Part shown: piece by piece, positions 56,892 to 64,000 of the stretch | How the letters are laid out: the number at the start of each line of letters is the position of its first letter | Numbering within the stretch: position 1 is the first letter of the stretch | Source of the DNA: Salimicrobium album | GTDB taxonomy: Bacteria; Bacillota; Bacilli; Bacillales; Halobacillaceae | Reading direction: 5' to 3' | Length of the DNA stretch: 64,000 nt | NCBI RefSeq assembly: GCF_900107115.1 | Contig: NZ_FNOS01000001.1 | Coordinates: 310,001 to 374,000, forward strand | The notes under the pieces: generated by a model | The model's input: only the letters and a program-made list of their open reading frames with translations | The model's database searches: none | What the model was told of the DNA's origin: nothing | Made by a program: the position numbers and the translations under genes

Positions 56892-58157
56892 TTATTCTTC
56901 CTCCTCAGGCAATTTTTTAATATGAACCCGGCGTATCATACGGCCTTCGATTTCCAGCACCTGAAATTGGAGACGCTCGCGTTCAATCACTTCTCCCAGT
57001 TCAGGGAAATCGTTGCATTCCCGTAGAATATACCCGGCCAGGACGTCCTCTTCTTCAGGTATATCCGTATCGAAAATACTGTTCAGACGGCTGAGCGTTA
57101 TTTTCCCGTCACAGATGATTTCGTCTTCGCCGAGGTGTTCAATGAGCGGGTCGCTGTCGTCGTCCCATTCATCTTCAATTTCCATGCCGATCATCGCTTC
57201 TATCGCATCTTCATGTGTCAGAATACCTTCTGTACCACCGTACTCATCAAGAACGACAGCCAGGTGTTTTTTGTTGATCATCATCTTCTTGAAAGCCGAC
57301 TCCATCGACTGGAATTCATATACGAGGAGGGGTTCTGCATCATAATAGGAAGAGAAGTGATCCTCCGGATGCTCGTACCATGCGAATAAGAACTTGGAGT
57401 GGAACACAGCTACGATGTTGTCTATTTCTTCGTCGTACACCGGGTAGCGTGTATAGGAATTGTTGACGACTACATCCCGCACTTCTTCGAAAGTCGCGTC
57501 TTTATCCAGAGCCACCAGATCCACACGTGGCGTCTTCATGACATCTTTTACGTTCAAATTGTAAAAATCAAGCACGCCTTTGATCCGGTATGATTCCTCT
57601 TCGTTAAACTGTCCCTCGGAGTCCGCTACGTCGACCATCGTACGAAGTTCCTCCTTGGATACCTGTACGTCCTTCGGCTGTCCTTTGGAGAGGAGTTTGT
57701 TCAGATTGTCCGTGAACCAGTTCAGCACAGTGGTCAGCGGTTTGAACAAAATGACGAAAAACCAGATCACCGGGTATACAATCATCGCGATACGGTCTGG
57801 AAACGTGGCGGCCACTGATTTCGGTATGACTTCTGCAAAAAGGATGATGACGACTGTCAGAATCGCAGAGGCCATTCCTACACTGAACCCGTATTTAATA
57901 GCCAGAGTGGTGACCAGGGTCGGCAGCAGGATATTTGCTATATTGTTACCTATCAGTATCGTCGTAATAAATTCGCCCGGTCTGGAAACGAGACGAAGTA
58001 GTTTATCAGCCTTTTTGTTCCCTTTATCGACTTGAGACTGCAGGCGCATTTTGTTTGTCGCAGTCAGTGCTGTTTCACTGCCCGAGAAGAACAGGGAAAC
58101 AAAAATCAGTACGATTATCGCTATGATCAAAACAGCTTCCTCCTTAAAAAACTCCAT
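56892..58157 (-). CDS. CNNM/CorC-family membrane protein (hemolysin-type, CBS domains)
   Basis: 421 aa. DUF21 membrane domain with four segments (about 5-185, with SGSETALTATNKMRLQ), two CBS domains (about 205-330: MKTPRVDLVALDKDATFEEV, VVLDEYGGTEGILTHED) and a CorC_HlyC domain (about 340-420). Family members are Mg2+/metal transport-related (YhdP/YqhB of Bacillus). In a likely operon with two small membrane protein genes. Confidence 0.92.
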   Translation of the reverse strand: MEFFKEEAVLIIAIIVLIFVSLFFSGSETALTATNKMRLQSQVDKGNKKADKLLRLVSRPGEFITTILIGNNIANILLPTLVTTLAIKYGFSVGMASAILTVVIILFAEVIPKSVAATFPDRIAMIVYPVIWFFVILFKPLTTVLNWFTDNLNKLLSKGQPKDVQVSKEELRTMVDVADSEGQFNEEESYRIKGVLDFYNLNVKDVMKTPRVDLVALDKDATFEEVRDVVVNNSYTRYPVYDEEIDNIVAVFHSKFLFAWYEHPEDHFSSYYDAEPLLVYEFQSMESAFKKMMINKKHLAVVLDEYGGTEGILTHEDAIEAMIGMEIEDEWDDDSDPLIEHLGEDEIICDGKITLSRLNSIFDTDIPEEEDVLAGYILRECNDFPELGEVIERERLQFQVLEIEGRMIRRVHIKKLPEEEE

Positions 58158-58280
58158 AAAAAATATAGCTGACCTGATGCCTCTGTTTCTTAAGGCTGCT
58201 TATGTTCACATCCGGCCGGAATTACATTTCTTTCACTATACCCTAAATAAAGAGCAGTGAAAAGAAAGAATATCTACCCG

Positions 58281-58640
58281 CTAATGGAATAATCTCCCTG
58301 CCCACATTCCTGCCCAGGCAAGAGCGATTCCGCCCGTGTAGCTTATAAATTGATATAGAAGAAATCTCTTCCTTTCAATCCTTTTATAAAGAGTGATTCC
58401 TTCCAGCTGCATGGTAGAGAAGGTGGTCAACGCTCCTGCCATTCCAGTGCCCGCAAATAAGAACGGATGTCCGGAAAACCCGGCTCCGATAAGTGCTCCT
58501 AAAAAAAAGCTTCCGAACCAGTTGACGGCCAGCGTGCCTGTAGGGAATGATCCACTGTTCCATTTTTCACTGAAAGAAAAACGCAGCAGGGCGCCGATAC
58601 TTCCACCAAGACCGACGAGAATAATTGAAAGAATCGTCAC
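58281..58640 (-). CDS. crcB: CrcB/Fluc fluoride channel subunit 2
   Basis: 119 aa, four membrane helices. Fluc marks: GGSIGALLRFSF near the N-terminus, GTLAVNWFGSFFLGALIG and GMAGALTTFSTMQLEG near residue 70 (GxxGxxTTFST is the family signature). Start is GTG at 58640, overlapping the stop of the other crcB gene. Forms a dual-topology-like dimer with it, exporting fluoride. Confidence 0.94.
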   Translation of the reverse strand: MTILSIILVGLGGSIGALLRFSFSEKWNSGSFPTGTLAVNWFGSFFLGALIGAGFSGHPFLFAGTGMAGALTTFSTMQLEGITLYKRIERKRFLLYQFISYTGGIALAWAGMWAGRLFH

Positions 58641-59008
58641 ACTTCTCCCCCCTTCCCCGGTCCCGCTTTACTGCCTGCGCTGGCAGCTATAGTGCCACCT
58701 GCGAAGCTAAGAGATATGTATAAAAAAGCGACAGCGTAGAACTCTCTCTCCAGCAGCGATACTGTTTCCGCGCTCAGAGTGGAAAAAGTGGTGAAAGACC
58801 CGAGCACACCGGTGCCAATCGCTTTTTTCAACTGGGCAGACATGGGAAGAGTATGAAACGTCAGCCACGAAAGCAGGAAACTGCCCACTATATTGATAAA
58901 GAGTGTCGCGAAAGGAAATATCGTGTCCGGCCTGAATAAAACTTCCCCTGTGATGTAACGGAGCACTGCTCCGATAAACCCTGCAACTGCTATAAATATG
59001 TATATCAT
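58637..59008 (-). CDS. crcB: CrcB/Fluc fluoride channel subunit 1
   Basis: 123 aa, four membrane helices: GFIGAVLRYITGE, ATLFINIVGSFLLSWLTFHTL and GVLGSFTTFSTLSAET (family signature). It overlaps the second crcB gene by 4 bp, giving a heterodimer pair typical of Bacillus. I found no crcB/fluoride riboswitch in the 200 bp upstream. Confidence 0.94.
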   Translation of the reverse strand: MIYIFIAVAGFIGAVLRYITGEVLFRPDTIFPFATLFINIVGSFLLSWLTFHTLPMSAQLKKAIGTGVLGSFTTFSTLSAETVSLLEREFYAVAFLYISLSFAGGTIAASAGSKAGPGKGGEV

Positions 59009-59140
59009 GTCATCTCTCCACCCGCTTAAAATTCCGTTTCCAGTCGATGCTCTCCTCCGCTATTTCTTCATCACCCATACTATCACAAATCATCCCTGCG
59101 TCCTTCTAAGCTTTCCACTTGACTTTATGAAACATATATC

Positions 59141-59169
59141 TTGTATCTGTTTCTCCTATCCCTTACTAT
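59141..59169 (+). promoter_or_regulatory. SigmaA promoter of the rlmN-like gene
   Basis: TTGTAT (59141-59146), 17-bp spacer, TACTAT (59164-59169), 37 bp before ATG. Confidence 0.6.
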
Positions 59170-59205
59170 AGGAATAGCGAATTTTAGACAACGAGGAGCG
59201 TATTT

Positions 59206-60297
59206 ATGAAAACATCTATTTACGGACTGACGTTCGAACAGCTGACGGACTGGCTCGTAGACCATGGCGAGAAAAAGTTCCGTTCGAAACAGGTGTGGGA
59301 ATGGCTCTATCAGAAAAGGGTCACGGACTTCGACGATATGAAAAACGTGAACCAGTCCTGCATAGACGTACTTAAGGAAAACTTCACCATCGAAACACTG
59401 TCCGAAGAAATCAAACAGGAATCCGAAGACGGCACTGTCAAGTACCTGTTTAAACTTCACGATGGAAACATCATTGAAACGGTACTGATGCGTTTTAACT
59501 ACGGACTTTCCGTATGTGTGACGACGCAAGTCGGCTGCAATATCGGCTGCTCCTTCTGTGCCAGCGGTGTTCTCAGGAAAAACCGCGACCTTACAGGAGG
59601 CGAAATTACCGAACAGATCATGAAAGTCCAGCATGACCTTGACGGAAAACAAAAAGGCGAGCGCGTCAGTCATATCGTAGTGATGGGAATCGGGGAACCG
59701 TTCGATAACTACGACAACCTGATCGACTTCCTTAACGTCGTCAACGATAAAAAAGGTCTCTCTATCGGTGCCCGCCACATAACGGTTTCCACAAGTGGAA
59801 TTGCACCGAAAATGTATGAGTTTGCAGATGAAGGCATCCAGATCAACCTGGCCCTCTCCATCCATGCTCCGAACAACGAACTGAGGACCCAGATTATGAA
59901 GATTAACCGGGCCTATCCTCTCGAGAAACTGATGCCGGCAATCGATTACTATTTAGAGAAAACGAATCGACGTATTACGTTCGAGTATATACTGCTGAAA
60001 GATGTCAACGACCACGTGAAAGAAGCGCATCAGCTGGCGGACCTGCTTATGGATAAGAAACACCTGTCTTACGTCAACCTTATCCCTTACAATCCTGTCG
60101 CCGATAACCCTTATGAGCGGAGCGACAAAGAAGCCATATTGAACTTCTACCAGACTCTGATGGACAGAGGTATCAAGTGCGGGGTCCGTACTGAACACGG
60201 CACCGATATCGATGCCGCCTGCGGCCAGCTCAGAAGTAAACAGATCGAAAAAGAAAAAGCCCGTAAAAAAGGAAAGAAAGAAAAAGCGGGAGTCTAA
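59206..60297 (+). CDS. RlmN/Cfr-family radical SAM 23S rRNA methyltransferase
   Basis: 363-aa radical SAM enzyme. Cluster cysteines 111/115/118 in [11 protein letters not shown], the SAM-linked [14 protein letters not shown] and the methyl-carrying Cys339 in [12 protein letters not shown]. RlmN methylates A2503 at C2; Cfr proteins methylate its C8 and confer antibiotic resistance. The general sequence looks RlmN-like ([20 protein letters not shown]), but [11 protein letters not shown] differs from the usual RlmN CTFCAS-TLGGL and the end [10 protein letters not shown] has Cfr-like spelling. A second rlmN in the usual rRNA-processing region is likely elsewhere. Stand-alone gene with its own promoter and terminator. 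Confidence 0.85.
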   Translation: MKTSIYGLTFEQLTDWLVDHGEKKFRSKQVWEWLYQKRVTDFDDMKNVNQSCIDVLKENFTIETLSEEIKQESEDGTVKYLFKLHDGNIIETVLMRFNYGLSVCVTTQVGCNIGCSFCASGVLRKNRDLTGGEITEQIMKVQHDLDGKQKGERVSHIVVMGIGEPFDNYDNLIDFLNVVNDKKGLSIGARHITVSTSGIAPKMYEFADEGIQINLALSIHAPNNELRTQIMKINRAYPLEKLMPAIDYYLEKTNRRITFEYILLKDVNDHVKEAHQLADLLMDKKHLSYVNLIPYNPVADNPYERSDKEAILNFYQTLMDRGIKCGVRTEHGTDIDAACGQLRSKQIEKEKARKKGKKEKAGV

Positions 60298-60304
60298 ACG
60301 GAAG

Positions 60305-60341
60305 AAATCGTCTCACTCTATACAGAGGAGGCGATTTTTTA
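60305..60341 (+). terminator. Terminator of the rlmN-like gene
   Basis: Stem AAATCGTCTC / GAGGCGATTT with a wobble pair, then TTTT. Confidence 0.85.
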
Positions 60342-60342
60342 T

Positions 60343-60379
60343 TGAAAAAATAAGCCGGCATACGTTTTACGTATGCCGG
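60343..60379 (-). terminator. Terminator of the 62-aa membrane protein gene
   Basis: 11-bp perfect stem CCGGCATACGT / ACGTATGCCGG with a 3-base loop, followed by CTTATTTTTTC on the minus strand. Confidence 0.88.
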
Positions 60380-60387
60380 TGCCCCCG

Positions 60388-60576
60388 TCAGAAGTATTTG
60401 GTATATTCCGGATCCTCCGCCTTACTGACTGCTCCATGCTCGCGGTAAAATTCTTCCACTGTCTCTTCGTTATCATAACGACTGTAGGAATCATTTTTGT
60501 TCTTTTTATCGAAAACAGCAGTAAGTGTAATCAGTCCTCCAAGCACCGACATCCCAATAGTAAACCACCACACCAT
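60388..60576 (-). CDS. Small membrane-anchored protein, 62 aa
   Basis: One N-terminal membrane segment (about residues 2-20, VWWFTIGMSVLGGLITLTA), then a charged cytoplasmic-looking tail (DKKNKNDSYSRYDNEETVEE) ending EDPEYTKYF. ATG at 60576 follows AAGGAGGTGG; earlier starts lack such a site. Function unknown. It sits between the convergent rlmN-like gene and the divergent BCCT gene. Confidence 0.78.
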   Translation of the reverse strand: MVWWFTIGMSVLGGLITLTAVFDKKNKNDSYSRYDNEETVEEFYREHGAVSKAEDPEYTKYF

Positions 60577-60647
60577 TCCCACCTCCTTCTTACTACTATT
60601 GTTCCCTTTTATGAACGGGACTAACCCAAAAAACACAGATGTAACCG

Positions 60648-60673
60648 GTTTGACATAATTGACATAAGGGTAA
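60648..60673 (+). promoter_or_regulatory. SigmaB-like promoter upstream of the BCCT transporter
   Basis: GTTTGA (60648-60653), 14-bp spacer, GGGTAA (60668-60673), close to the sigmaB consensus GTTTAA-N12-15-GGGTAT. It lies 126 bp before the ATG and overlaps a TTGACATAA direct repeat (60651-60667). B. subtilis opuD has sigmaB input (known). Confidence 0.5.
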
Positions 60674-60799
60674 CGTAAAATACCGGCACTGGGCGTTAGG
60701 TTTTATATTAATTTGCAAAAATGTCAATTTTTATTTAGTATAAGTAACTGTTCTTAACCCCGGTAAGTTTTTATACTAAATTACATAAGGAGCGGTTTT

Positions 60800-62314
60800 A
60801 TGAAAAAGGTATCTTCGGTATTCTGGTATGGTATCATCGTATGTTTTATATTTGTTCTCTGGGGTGTAATCGGTCCTGAAAACCTGAAGACGGTCACTGC
60901 TGCAACCACTTCATTCATCTCGACCAGATTCGGCTGGTATTATCTGCTTATTGTCATGGTAATGCTTGCTTTCTGCGTCTACCTCATTTTCTCACGTTTT
61001 TCCCACATAAAACTCGGCAAACAGGATGAAAAACCGGAATTCGGGCTGGCCTCCTGGTTCGCCATGCTTTTCAGTGCCGGTATGGGAATGGGACTTGTGT
61101 TCTGGACAACGGCCGAACCGATTTCCCACGCCTTCAATAACAGTCCGACCGCAGAGCCCGGAAGTGAGCAGGCGATTATGGATTCCCTCCGCTTTTCATT
61201 TTTCCACTGGGGGCTGCACGCCTGGGCAATTTATGCGCTCGTGGCACTCGTACTTGCCTATTTCAAGTTCCATAAAGATTATCCGGGCTTAGTCAGTGCT
61301 ACTCTGACACCAATTTTCGGTGAGGACCGAATGAAAGGAACTCTTGGGAAAATCATCGACACGCTGGCTATTGTGGCTACCGTCACAGGCGTGGCTGCGA
61401 CTCTCGGTTTCGGTACGGCACAGATAAACCAGGGGCTCGCTTTTCTTTTTGACGCTCCCGGTAATTACTGGGTACAGCTGATCATCCTTGTAGTCGCTAC
61501 AGTACTTTTCATATTCTCTGCCTGGTCCGGCGTGAGTAAGGGTATTAAATACTTGAGTAATATCAACATGATTCTGGGTATTGCCCTTATGGTTCTCCTG
61601 TTGATTATAGGACCGACCCTTTACATTATGAATATGTTCACCGCTTCCATCGGGGGCTACGTGGCCAACTTCTTCGACATGAGTTTCCGCATTGCCCCAA
61701 TGAATGAAGAAAACAGAACGTGGATCGACAGCTGGACGATTTTCTACTGGGCGTGGTGGATCTCCTGGTCACCGTTTGTAGGAATTTTCATAGCCCGGAT
61801 CTCGCGCGGCCGTACTATTAAAGAATTTATGCTCGGAGTTCTGTTCGTCCCGTCTATCATCTGCTTCGTATTCTTCACGGTTTTCGGCGTCTCTGCACTC
61901 GAAGTAGAGCAGAGCGGTCTTGCGACTATTTCGGACTATCCGATGGAAACTGCTACGTTCGCCACACTCGCTGAGTATCCGCTCGGATTCTTCATGTCGC
62001 TTATTACACTGGTCGTTATCGCCATCTTTTTCATTACGTCGGCAGACTCGGCTACGTTCGTTCTCGGCATGCTTTCATCCGAAGGCTCCCTTGAACCCGG
62101 CGGACGTGTAAAAATCATATGGGGTCTCACACTTTCTGCCATGGCAGCGATTATCACTTACTTCGGAGGGACCCAGGGCCTGCAGAACGTTCTCATAATA
62201 GCTGCCTTCCCTTTTTCCATCGTTGTACTTATGATGGGATATTCCTTCTATAAAGCTGCCAGTCGGGAAGTTTCCCCGAAAAGAAAGAGAAAGAAAGAAA
62301 ATAAAGCTGTATGA
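60800..62314 (+). CDS. BCCT-family compatible-solute transporter (glycine betaine, OpuD/BetL-like)
   Basis: 504-aa secondary transporter with 12 predicted helices. Core motif GMGMGLVFWTTAEPISHAF near residues 93-111 and the ligand-site region FYWAWWISWSPFVGIFIARI near residues 315-334 match Na+-coupled betaine/choline carriers of Gram-positive bacteria. Basic C-terminal tail (KRKRKKENK) as in osmotically regulated carriers. Imports osmoprotectants; complements the ectoine operon in the window. The short spacing of a possible sigmaB site suggests stress induction. Confidence 0.94.
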   Translation: MKKVSSVFWYGIIVCFIFVLWGVIGPENLKTVTAATTSFISTRFGWYYLLIVMVMLAFCVYLIFSRFSHIKLGKQDEKPEFGLASWFAMLFSAGMGMGLVFWTTAEPISHAFNNSPTAEPGSEQAIMDSLRFSFFHWGLHAWAIYALVALVLAYFKFHKDYPGLVSATLTPIFGEDRMKGTLGKIIDTLAIVATVTGVAATLGFGTAQINQGLAFLFDAPGNYWVQLIILVVATVLFIFSAWSGVSKGIKYLSNINMILGIALMVLLLIIGPTLYIMNMFTASIGGYVANFFDMSFRIAPMNEENRTWIDSWTIFYWAWWISWSPFVGIFIARISRGRTIKEFMLGVLFVPSIICFVFFTVFGVSALEVEQSGLATISDYPMETATFATLAEYPLGFFMSLITLVVIAIFFITSADSATFVLGMLSSEGSLEPGGRVKIIWGLTLSAMAAIITYFGGTQGLQNVLIIAAFPFSIVVLMMGYSFYKAASREVSPKRKRKKENKAV

Positions 62315-62320
62315 TAAGGA

Positions 62321-62368
62321 AAACATGCCTGATCTCCCGCCGCAAAAGCGAGGTCAGGCATGTTTTAT
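62321..62368 (+). terminator. Terminator of the BCCT gene
   Basis: 12-bp stem AAACATGCCTGA / TCAGGCATGTTT, then TTATG. May act for both strands. Confidence 0.87.
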
Positions 62369-62418
62369 GCCTACTGTGATACAATTTTACATAAAACTTG
62401 GAGAAAACAGGTGAATCT

Positions 62419-63309
62419 ATGGATATCAGACATCTTACGTACTTTATTGAAGTCACCCGGTTCGAAAGCTTCACACGCGCTGCGGAGCATTTGTACGTGA
62501 CTCAACCCACCATCAGCAAAATGATCAAAAACCTCGAAACGGAGCTGGGCGTCGAACTGTTTGACCGGTCCCGTAAACAGCTGGTACTTACTGATGCCGG
62601 ACGGGCCATTTATGACAAAGCGAAAACGATAGTAAAAGCTTCCGAAAACCTGCAGACGGAACTCGATGACCTGATAGGTCTGCAGAAAGGGCACATAAGA
62701 ATCGGTCTCCCTCCGATTCTTGATGCAGAGTTATTCATCGGAATCCTCGGAGAGTTCCATCAGTTGCATCCGCGCATCACTTTCGAGCTGATTGAAAATG
62801 GCACGAAAAAAATCGAAGAGGATATCCTTAATGAGCACCTCGATGCAGGTATAGCCGTGCTTCCCCCGCAGGAAGAGGAATTCGACACCTTCTCTTTTAT
62901 CAAAGAAGAGTTGAAAGCGGTTCTTCCCGCTTCCCACCCTCTGGCCGGGAGGAAAAGAATAGACCTGGAGGAGCTGAAGGATGACGATTTCATCACTTTC
63001 AACAGAGATTTCGCCCTGTATGAGCGTATCCACGATGCATGCCTGTCGGCAGGGTTTGTTCCGAAAACTATTTCGGAGACGTCCCAATGGGATTTCATCG
63101 GTAAAATGATCACTTCAGGGCTCGGTATTTCCATATTGCCCTATAGTGTCGCTAATTTACTGAAAGAAGACCTCCGGCTCGTCAAGATCCGCAACCCTTC
63201 CCTCGAGTGGAACGTCGGTCTTATATGGAGAAAGAACCACTATTTATCTTACGCTACCAGAGAGTGGCTCCGTTTCACTCAGGAAAGACTTATCGAAAAC
63301 TCCTCCTGA
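62419..63309 (+). CDS. LysR-family transcriptional regulator
   Basis: 296 aa. N-terminal winged HTH (MDIRHLTYFIEVTRFESFTR, VTQPTISKMIKNLETELGVELFDR), then the effector-binding domain (about 90-290) with two alpha/beta halves. Start at 62419 lies 6 bases after AGGTG and matches the family N-terminus; an ATG/TTG further up lengthens it beyond the family norm. Related in sequence to the CidR/CitR-like LysR group. Its target is not clear: neighbours are the BCCT gene (upstream, separated by a terminator) and a thioesterase gene. Confidence 0.92.
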   Translation: MDIRHLTYFIEVTRFESFTRAAEHLYVTQPTISKMIKNLETELGVELFDRSRKQLVLTDAGRAIYDKAKTIVKASENLQTELDDLIGLQKGHIRIGLPPILDAELFIGILGEFHQLHPRITFELIENGTKKIEEDILNEHLDAGIAVLPPQEEEFDTFSFIKEELKAVLPASHPLAGRKRIDLEELKDDDFITFNRDFALYERIHDACLSAGFVPKTISETSQWDFIGKMITSGLGISILPYSVANLLKEDLRLVKIRNPSLEWNVGLIWRKNHYLSYATREWLRFTQERLIENSS

Positions 63310-63325
63310 ACATACGGTATATCTG

Positions 63326-63371
63326 ACGGATAGGAGAGACATCGAATTGATTTCTCTCCTGTCCGTTTTTT
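63326..63371 (+). terminator. Terminator of the LysR gene
   Basis: 14-bp stem GACGGATAGGAGAGA with TCTCTCCTGTCCGT (one mismatch at its base), followed by TTTTTT. Confidence 0.9.
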
Positions 63372-63537
63372 CGTGCTCTAATTCACGGCTTTCATTCCTG
63401 ACACACATGGATGAAAACATTTTCATAGACATTATCTATGTGACAGATGATATATTTCTATTTCACTTTCCCCCGGAAACGGGCGTACACTTGGTTTATC
63501 AACAAATTGACCAAACAGGAAAGAAGGAATGAATCAT

Positions 63538-64000
63538 ATGGAAACGAAACATCCAAAAGAAAGTTTAATCGTAAATACCGATCAGGTGATGATCAATGAC
63601 CTGAATAATTATAATACACTTTTCGGCGGGACTCTTATGAAAAAATTGGACAATAACGCAACACTCTCCGCCCGCAGATATGCCCGGGCTAAAGAATGTG
63701 TCACTGCCTCGACGGATTCCATCGACTTTCTTCACCCGATACATCAGTCGGACTCTGTCTGTGTCGAATCATACGTTTCTTATACAGGCAACAAGTCGAT
63801 GGAAATCTTCTGTAAAGTCATTGCGGAAGATATGATTACCGGAGAGCGTCGCATGGCGGCAACGGCATTCCTTACTTTCGTTGCCCTCGACGACAACAAA
63901 AAGCCGATAACCGTGCCTCGTCTCGTTCCGGAAACCGAAGAAGAAAAGTTTCTTTATGAATCCGGGAAAGAAAGAGCGGAACGCCGCCGTATAAGAAAAC
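63538..64000 (+). CDS. Acyl-CoA thioesterase, hotdog fold (YkhA type), 3' end outside the window
   Basis: Cytosolic thioester hydrolase; the frame is open to the window end (154 codons seen). METKHPKESLIVNTDQVMI, NTLFGGTLMKKLDNNATLSA (hotdog helix with the GG turn), KECVTASTDSIDFLHPI and YVSYTGNKSMEIFCKVIAED match the acyl-CoA hydrolase/YkhA family. ATG at 63538 is 9 bases after AAGGA; a second ATG three codons earlier overlaps that site. It probably hydrolyses medium- or long-chain acyl-CoAs. Confidence 0.9.
   Translation, partial: METKHPKESLIVNTDQVMINDLNNYNTLFGGTLMKKLDNNATLSARRYARAKECVTASTDSIDFLHPIHQSDSVCVESYVSYTGNKSMEIFCKVIAEDMITGERRMAATAFLTFVALDDNKKPITVPRLVPETEEEKFLYESGKERAERRRIRK

Noticed and set aside
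59009-59140. Fluoride (crcB) riboswitch upstream of the crcB pair
   Set aside because: GGGTGATG-like fragments occur, but the conserved pseudoknot and GCC pairing are not there.
59125-59865. 246-codon minus-strand frame
   Set aside because: Antisense shadow of the rlmN-like gene; no ribosome site and no protein-like composition.

Overview
The window looks like a chromosomal stretch from a moderately halophilic or halotolerant, low-to-mid GC Bacillaceae bacterium (a Salimicrobium/Halobacillus-like organism is my guess; the genus cannot be fixed from the sequence alone). Grounds: strong AGGAGG-type ribosome binding sites, Bacillus-style gene pairs (alaR-alaT, an ilvBNC-leuABCD operon with a T-box leader), an ectoine operon, a BCCT compatible-solute transporter, and Fur-, CodY- and CcpA-like sites. 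I see no rRNA, tRNA, CRISPR array, insertion sequence or phage module.

Layout. 1-1.65 kb: start of a siderophore-iron ABC importer behind a promoter flanked by two Fur-like boxes. 1.75-11.3 kb: branched-chain amino acid operon on the minus strand, ilvE - T-box - ilvB - ilvN - ilvC - leuA - leuB - leuC - leuD - terminator, with CodY-like and cre-like sites and an unassigned structured leader before ilvE. 11.4-15.3 kb: PH-domain protein, ectABC and a short-chain dehydrogenase. 15.3-24.9 kb: FUSC membrane protein, two small conserved genes, a second branched-chain aminotransferase, ferredoxin, gluconokinase and 6-phosphogluconate dehydrogenase, an amino acid racemase, a SET-domain protein and an excisionase-type HTH protein. 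25-31.8 kb: SulP transporter plus universal stress protein, YitT, nitronate monooxygenase, three GNAT acetyltransferases, a DUF202 protein with a 56-residue membrane partner, and an alkyladenine DNA glycosylase. 31.8-42.9 kb: TelA with an unknown partner, LytTR/DUF3021 pair, lipoprotein class F sortase, SDR, a LytTR regulator lacking a normal start codon, a CoA-transferase, a large secreted protein with an exact 184-residue tandem repeat, an ABC ATPase, and an ECF sigma/anti-sigma pair. 43-50.8 kb: EamA exporter, Gfo/Idh/MocA oxidoreductase, and a catabolic cluster (M20 amidohydrolase, metal-dependent amidohydrolase, permease, PucR-type regulator). 50.8-64 kb: alaR-alaT, a MerR-controlled acyl-CoA synthetase/acyl-CoA dehydrogenase operon whose dehydrogenase is broken by one base in a G run, small membrane proteins and a CNNM-type protein, paired CrcB fluoride channels, an RlmN/Cfr-family methyltransferase, a BCCT transporter with a sigmaB-like promoter, a LysR regulator and the start of an acyl-CoA thioesterase.

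How parts fit: ectABC and the BCCT transporter supply compatible solutes by synthesis and uptake. The ilv-leu operon is probably tuned by uncharged tRNA (T-box), by CodY and by CcpA. The most unusual points are the four-histidine 184-residue repeat protein with a possible cell-wall sorting tail (and a lipoprotein sortase a few kb away), the LytTR gene that opens ATG-ATC-TGA before its long frame, the frameshifted acyl-CoA dehydrogenase, the unassigned ilvE leader and the undescribed PucR-linked hydrolase cluster.
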